From Heterostelium album PN500 (Eukaryota; Evosea; Eumycetozoa; Acytosteliales; Acytosteliaceae): 64,000 nt of DNA. The notes under the pieces are model-generated. The model did no database searches, was not told the DNA's origin, and saw nothing but the letters and a program-made list of their open reading frames with translations. Shown in pieces: positions 59,392-64,000 of the stretch. Positions within the stretch are counted from its first letter, which is position 1, and each line of letters opens with the position of its first letter. The DNA lies in contig NW_008805063.1 of NCBI RefSeq assembly GCF_000004825.1, forward strand, positions 1,302,857 to 1,366,856, written 5' to 3'. The position numbers and the translations under genes were made by a program.

Positions 59392-62217
59392 ATGAGTAAT
59401 AATTCAGTGCAAGGTGATCTATCCCCGGGATCATTTATCGTTATCGAATGGTCTTGGGGGTTGATTACCACTTCCTATCTCATTAGTGTCTTGGGCTCCT
59501 ATACATACTTTCAGATACTATCTCAACTTGCACTTTCCAAAGGTAGATTAGTTAAACAATTATATCTTGCATTAAGTTCATTATCATTAGGAGGATGTGC
59601 AGTTTGGTAAGAAATTTATAAAATAAAATAATTATTTCTATTTAAAATAATTACTTATCAAATATCTTTTAGGAGTATGCATTTCATTGGTATGATGGCA
59701 TGTAATTTTGTGGGAACACCAGTATCTTTTGATGTTGGCCTGACAATTCTCTCTGGGCTAGTTGCAGTCATATCATGTAGGATATGTCTGATGTTTTTAA
59801 CAACTAAATTTCCACCTTGGTTAGTCGAATATATTGGAGGTGACCAAGATCATCCACTGCTAATTAATTTACCAACACCCAATCATAATCTTAACAATAA
59901 TAATAATAATTACGACTATAACGATGATCCAGAGAATGAAATTGGATTAAATCAAAGTTACTCTGGTCTCAAAGTGGGACTTTCATCATCACCTATCTAT
60001 TTTAATCGCAACTTCTTAGTAAAACCATATTTCAAAGATAATTCCAACTTTCATCTCGAGAGGGAGCCATCGACTCCCGAAATTTCACCACCGGATTCAC
60101 CGTACGACAGTGAATCGAAGCCACTGTTTTACAATCAATCTTTTTTAAATCCCCAAACAAACACTACAACTACTACAACATCAACTAGTAGTACAACAAC
60201 AGCCAACATCAATATACCATCTAATAGCAATTCCACCCATAATCACCATCACCATCACCATCACCTTCATCATAATAATAATCGTTCAACACCAAACACT
60301 GCGGCTAGTAGCATTAATAGCGAACAAAATATATATTGTATTAATAATGATCATCCAAGTTATTTATCTTCATCAGTTTCATCATCAAACTCATCAAACT
60401 CATCGATCTATAAAAACGATACCTTTGTAAATTCACATTCACCTAAAAGCCAGAGCATTGGTTTTGAATTAGAGAATCTAGAGAATCCACTTGATTTTAG
60501 TAGCAGTGATTTCCTCAGTCACTCTGGTACAATACCAAAAAAGAAAAAATCATTCTGGATGAAATTCAAAAAATACATATTTCACAATGGATTCATGTCA
60601 TCCAACATATGGTATAACAACAGGAATACCTTTTTTAGACTTACAGCTGGTAGCTTCTTACTTGCCATCGGTATTTTCGGAATGCATTATACAGGTATGA
60701 TGGCAATGAGAATGAACGCATCCTCACACTATATCGGATGGATAGTGTTCCTATCTTTCATCATCGCATGGCTGGCATCGTTTGCAGCACTCTATATCAC
60801 AGCTTTCTCCAACACACATCTTCAACATATCCTCTCGGCAATCATCATGGGACTGGGTGTATGTGGTATGCATTACACTGGAATGAAATCAGTTGATTAC
60901 TACTACGAAGATATGGGATACACCAACAACGATAATAATTTTTATTTGGCATTAGTAAGTTGGAGTTAAATGTTTCTTGATATTTTGTATGACTAACAAG
61001 TAATTTTATTAGAATATATCATTAATGTCACTAATAGTATGTTTCTTTTGTATTGTTTTAACATCGATTGTAAATAAAAGAGTAAGAGATAAGCTATCAA
61101 AGTTGACCAACGAATTGAAGATGGAGAAATTAAAATCAGATATCTTAATTAATTCTATTTTACCATCTGGTAAGTAATTAATTGTTTTTAAAATACATTG
61201 TTATTTTACTAACCTCTTGATCAATAATAGCAATTAGTAATAAAATGAAACAAGGAGAGATTTATGTTGCTGAAGAATGCTCAGGAATAACAATCATTTT
61301 TGCCGATATTGTAAACTTTACAAAAATGACCAATAATTACTCTCCAAAGAACCTTGTATTAATGTTGAATAGATTATATTCACTTTTCGATGATCTATCA
61401 GAAACAATGAAATTAGAAAAGATTAAAACTATTGGTGATTCATGTATGTAACATAGTTTAAACATTGTATATTATATTATATTTATTAACATTTTTATCT
61501 TTACCTTGTTAGATATGGTAGTTTGTGGATTACCATGGCATATGGATTGTGATGATACCAATACAATTTCACCAGATCTCACTTTTGAAGGTAGCAATCT
61601 AGTGGATCAAAAAGTTAGCTACAATGCAAACAAAGCAATCATGTTTGCCAATAACCTTTTAGATTTAGTCGAGAAGGTAAACCAAAAGTATGGTTATGAC
61701 ATCCATCTAAGAATAGGTATTAATACAGGTGATGCTATAGCTGGTGTCATTGGAAAGAAGAGATTCTCTTTTGATTTATGGGGTGACGCTGTAAATGTTG
61801 CAAGTAAGTAAAAAAAAAAGCAATTAAAATAATAATAATGATACTAATATTAAAAAATTAATAGGTCGAATGGAGAGTTCAGGTATTCCAGATAAGATTT
61901 GTGTTAGTGAAAATACATTTAATCTACTGAGTAAGAAATATGTCTTTGAAAAACAATCGATCACTGTCAAGGGCAAAGGTGACATGGGACTCTATATTCT
62001 TAATAGAGACAATCTAAAGAATGGACACTCTGATATATTCGAACCATTCAATGATAATAGTCAACAGCAAGTTGTTATTCCAACGATAAGGGACACCAAC
62101 TATATCGAAGAGTTTACACCATCGACCTCCTATGTTAAGAGAGGAAATCCACATATATCAAATCATTTCCATTCCTCGAGCTTTATCAACAATGAAGGTG
62201 GCAGAGGTAATTCTTAA
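59392..62217 (+). CDS. MHYT-domain adenylyl cyclase (class III)
   Basis: Six exons: 59392..59606, 59673..60954, 61013..61169, 61231..61443, 61513..61803 and 61865..62217; all phases close to 836 residues. The N-terminal half is a membrane sensor with three MHYT motifs: SMHFIGMMA near 73, GMHYTGMMAM near 409 and GMHYTGMKSV near 471, each at a membrane helix. A 260-residue soluble insert rich in Asn, Thr, Ser and His separates motifs 1 and 2. After a last helix (MSLIVCFFCIVLTSIV) and a coiled linker (RVRDKLSKLTNELKMEKLK) comes a class III cyclase domain: metal Asp near 577 in IFADIVNFT and near 621 in KTIGDSYM, and VNVASR with Asn717 and Arg721. Lys617 and Asp710 (FDLWGDAVN) are the adenine-selecting pair, so the product should be cAMP. 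One domain per chain implies a homodimer. Confidence 0.93.
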
Positions 62218-62428
62218 ATCCATCACATAAATGTCACTTTTTAATAAATATTTATACCGACTTCATTTTGGAGCACAAAAAGCTCCAAACATATACAAAG
62301 TTTGTTTACTTTTATTAACTTTAAATGCACAACTTTGATTTAATAATAATATAAAAACTATTAATTTGATATTATTTGGAGGATATGGTTGTTAAGTGCA
62401 CTTCTTGCTATTATTTTTAAAATTGTTA
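62218..62428. other. Gap between convergent genes
   Basis: 211 bp of AT-rich 3' flanks containing CTTCATTTTGGAGCACAAAAAG-like sequence. No gene. Confidence 0.4.
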
Positions 62429-63777
62429 TCATTCTTCTTCTAGATCTTCTAAAAGAACTTGATCTTTTTCAATTTCATAAGTATTGATGGTTGCTGTCAC
62501 CATTATGGTGTTCTTTTCTGTGACGCTCTTGTAAAAGTCTTGGATTGCCATGAAATCAGTCAAACCAAAACCTATCGACTCTTTATAGCAATAATTTAAA
62601 AGATGTGATTTGGAACCAATCTCCAATTGAAATTCAACATTGACCGGTTTGACATAGTCAGCCAAACATAAAAAAACACTAATCCATTTATTACTATCTT
62701 TATTGAAATTCTTACTGATTTGAAGCTTCCTATATAAATAGATAATTTGTTTTTATATATTAATAAATCTCTTTATATTTCAACTTTAGAATTATTTGAT
62801 TAGCTTAGTTACCATGTATTATCTAATAAAACGAAAGTATCACTATAGGAGTTTGGTTCATTTTTAGTGGGTACTTTGATTTCGACTGTTATCTTTGAAT
62901 TGAGTACTTGTTCAACGAACTTGTTGATTCCATCTTTAAAGCATTTGATCTTGTTGTTCATGATTGGCTCCACAGGCTTTGCTTTCAAATACTTTGACTT
63001 TTGATAGATCTCTTGGTGTGATCGCATTTCCTCCATCAAATTGAAAGGATCCGGTCTTTTATCCTTCATTTTCGATGTGATATCTCCACTTTTAAAGTTG
63101 ATAATTGGTACATAGATTGGTTCATCACTATTCACTGAAACAGTTGTATAAACACTATTATCAGTCAATTTTAAAATGTCACCTTTCGTTGAATACTCAA
63201 TTGAACTATCAAGAATCTCTAATTCTTCATTTTCATTATTATCACCATCCTTACTACTATTACTATTATTATTATTTGTTGTTTGATTATCGTTATTTTT
63301 GTTATTATTATTACTATCATTATTATTATTCATCCATTTATTTATTCTCCAATAATGAATGATTTCATTATACATTGTCTTTAGTGATTCCATTGACTTT
63401 TCGATTTCATCTTCTATTGGTTTGCGAAGTTTGTACTCTTCAAGTCTGAGTTGTTCATAGATATCTTTGAATACCGATGTGATTTTACCAACCTGTTGCT
63501 GTAGACTGTAGGTTGTCTCTGCGTTTTCTCTGAGTTGCTTCATCAAGTCTTTGAATCTGCTATCGATGATATTTTCCTTTCTCAAATAGGTATCTAGTGA
63601 AGCATTCGAGAATATATTGTGTTTAAAATGAAGATCTGTGATATCATCAATTGAATAAACATATTGATTGCAATCCAAACACAAAACACGATTAAAATCA
63701 TTATTATTTATATTTGATTTACAACTACTACATTGTTGATGTTGTTCATTATTATTATTATTATTTTTATTATCCAT
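62429..63777 (-). CDS. B-box-like zinc-finger, coiled-coil and MATH (TRAF-like) protein
   Basis: Complement exons 62813..63777 and 62429..62729, phase +2, 421 residues. After an Asn-rich start (MDNKNNNNNNEQHQQ) come zinc-ligand patterns CSSCKSN, VLCLDCNQYVYSI and HFKHN, resembling a B-box. A long coiled coil (about 70-140, SRFKDLMKQLRENAETTYSL, YEQLRLEEYKLRKPIEDEIE) and an Asn-rich spacer follow. The C-terminal MATH domain has DTFVLLDNTWKLQI, KWISVFLCLADYVKPVNVEF and GFGLTDFMAIQDFYKSVTEK. This is the dictyostelid TRAF-like family, probably a signalling scaffold or part of a ubiquitin system; no RING is visible. The frame stays open upstream to 63827, but the neighbouring gene begins at 63921, so the ATG at 63777 is preferred. 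Confidence 0.88.
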
Positions 63778-63920
63778 CTGACGAGTTAACTTCGAGTAAA
63801 AAGAACATACTCCACTTCCTCTTTGTCCTACACAAAAAAAAATGTAACTTTTTTTTTTTTAAAAATTTAATTCATTTATTAATTTTGTTTTAACTTTTGT
63901 CATTTTTATTAATTTAAAAG
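63778..63920. promoter_or_regulatory. Short bidirectional promoter region
   Basis: 143 bp separate the start codons of two divergent genes. It contains poly-A/poly-T tracts typical of dictyostelid promoters. Confidence 0.5.
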
Positions 63921-64000
63921 ATGAATGAAAGAGATATAGATACAGATACATTGAATCATAAAGTATTTACTTTACACAATGAGAATCAATTCTTAAACAA
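63921..64000 (+). CDS. 5' end of an unidentified gene, cut by the window edge
   Basis: An ATG in good context (AAAAGATGAAT) opens a frame that continues to the last base: MNERDIDTDTLNHKVFTLHN, then ENQFLN. Too short to name. It is divergent from the B-box/MATH gene. Confidence 0.6.
   Translation, partial: MNERDIDTDTLNHKVFTLHNENQFLN

Noticed and set aside
63778-63827. Possible upstream exon of the B-box/MATH gene (frame open, TGTGTAG acceptor at 63828)
   Set aside because: The divergent gene begins at 63921, leaving no room for a first exon and promoter. The Asn-rich ATG start at 63777 is typical of the family.
1-64000. tRNA genes, class I small RNAs, tRNA-targeted retroelements, CRISPR
   Set aside because: I looked for B-box-like GGTTCGANTCC sequences, the CCTTACAGCAA motif and reverse-transcriptase motifs on both strands by eye and found none. 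A tRNAscan or covariance search would be decisive.

Overview
The window looks like nuclear DNA of a dictyostelid social amoeba. Intergenic DNA is very AT-rich and full of homopolymer runs and simple repeats. Coding regions are clearly richer in G and C, introns are short (about 55-110 nt) with GTA(A/T)G-type donors, and several proteins carry Gln, Asn, Thr or His runs. Gene content agrees: an F-box/FNIP-repeat protein, a B-box/MATH protein, an F-BAR RhoGAP and a Ser/Thr/Pro-rich GPI-type surface protein. GC content and codon use seem higher than expected for D. discoideum, so a less AT-rich species is plausible, but the species cannot be fixed from the sequence alone. I see no tRNA gene, CRISPR array, retroelement or virus-like element.

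Layout. 1-2.5 kb: two tail-to-tail PLP aminotransferase paralogues sharing a perfect 137-bp inverted tract. 3.0-4.7 kb: alpha-L-fucosidase (with a 12-nt exon). 4.9-6.6 kb: UDP-glucose pyrophosphorylase. 9.1-10.4 kb: alanine-glyoxylate/serine-pyruvate aminotransferase. 10.8-11.6 kb: repeat-rich GPI-type surface protein. 14.3-16.4 kb: NRF-type acyltransferase. 16.8-18.3 kb: unrecognised 494-residue protein. 20.8-21.8 kb: multipass membrane protein. 22.0-22.7 kb: TRAPPC2 in five small exons. 23.4-24.3 kb: unrecognised 270-residue protein. 24.6-26.5 kb: LMBD1-type lysosomal membrane protein. 26.8-28.1 kb: secreted EGF-like protein. 28.4-29.4 kb: gene debris, including an inverted copy of the end of the next gene. 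29.5-32.9 kb: CEMIP/TMEM2-like G8-domain protein. 33.5-34.0 kb: small LRAT/NlpC-like protein with a myristoylation signal. 34.2-37.5 kb: F-BAR RhoGAP. 41.5-43.3 kb: type I surface protein. 43.7-44.6 kb: small cysteine-rich gene and a decayed beta-helix gene. 44.7-45.4 kb: secreted deaminase-fold protein. 47.3-50.9 kb: SPT16. 51.4-51.9 kb: SmG. 52.0-53.6 kb: F-box/FNIP. 59.4-62.2 kb: MHYT-domain adenylyl cyclase. 62.4-63.8 kb: B-box/MATH protein. 63.9 kb to the end: start of another gene.

The most striking item is the gene at 59.4-62.2 kb. It joins an MHYT membrane sensor, a module best known from bacterial signalling proteins, to a class III nucleotide cyclase domain. Both substrate-specifying residues are those of adenylyl cyclases. 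In an organism that uses cAMP for chemotaxis, development and dormancy, this predicts an extra membrane-sensing cAMP source. It has 5.7 kb of gene-free DNA upstream.

No operon-like organisation is seen. Neighbours are functionally mixed, as usual for these genomes. Several real genes (TRAPPC2, SmG, first exons of the membrane protein and RhoGAP) are broken into exons too small for simple ORF calling and were assembled here from splice sites and protein similarity.
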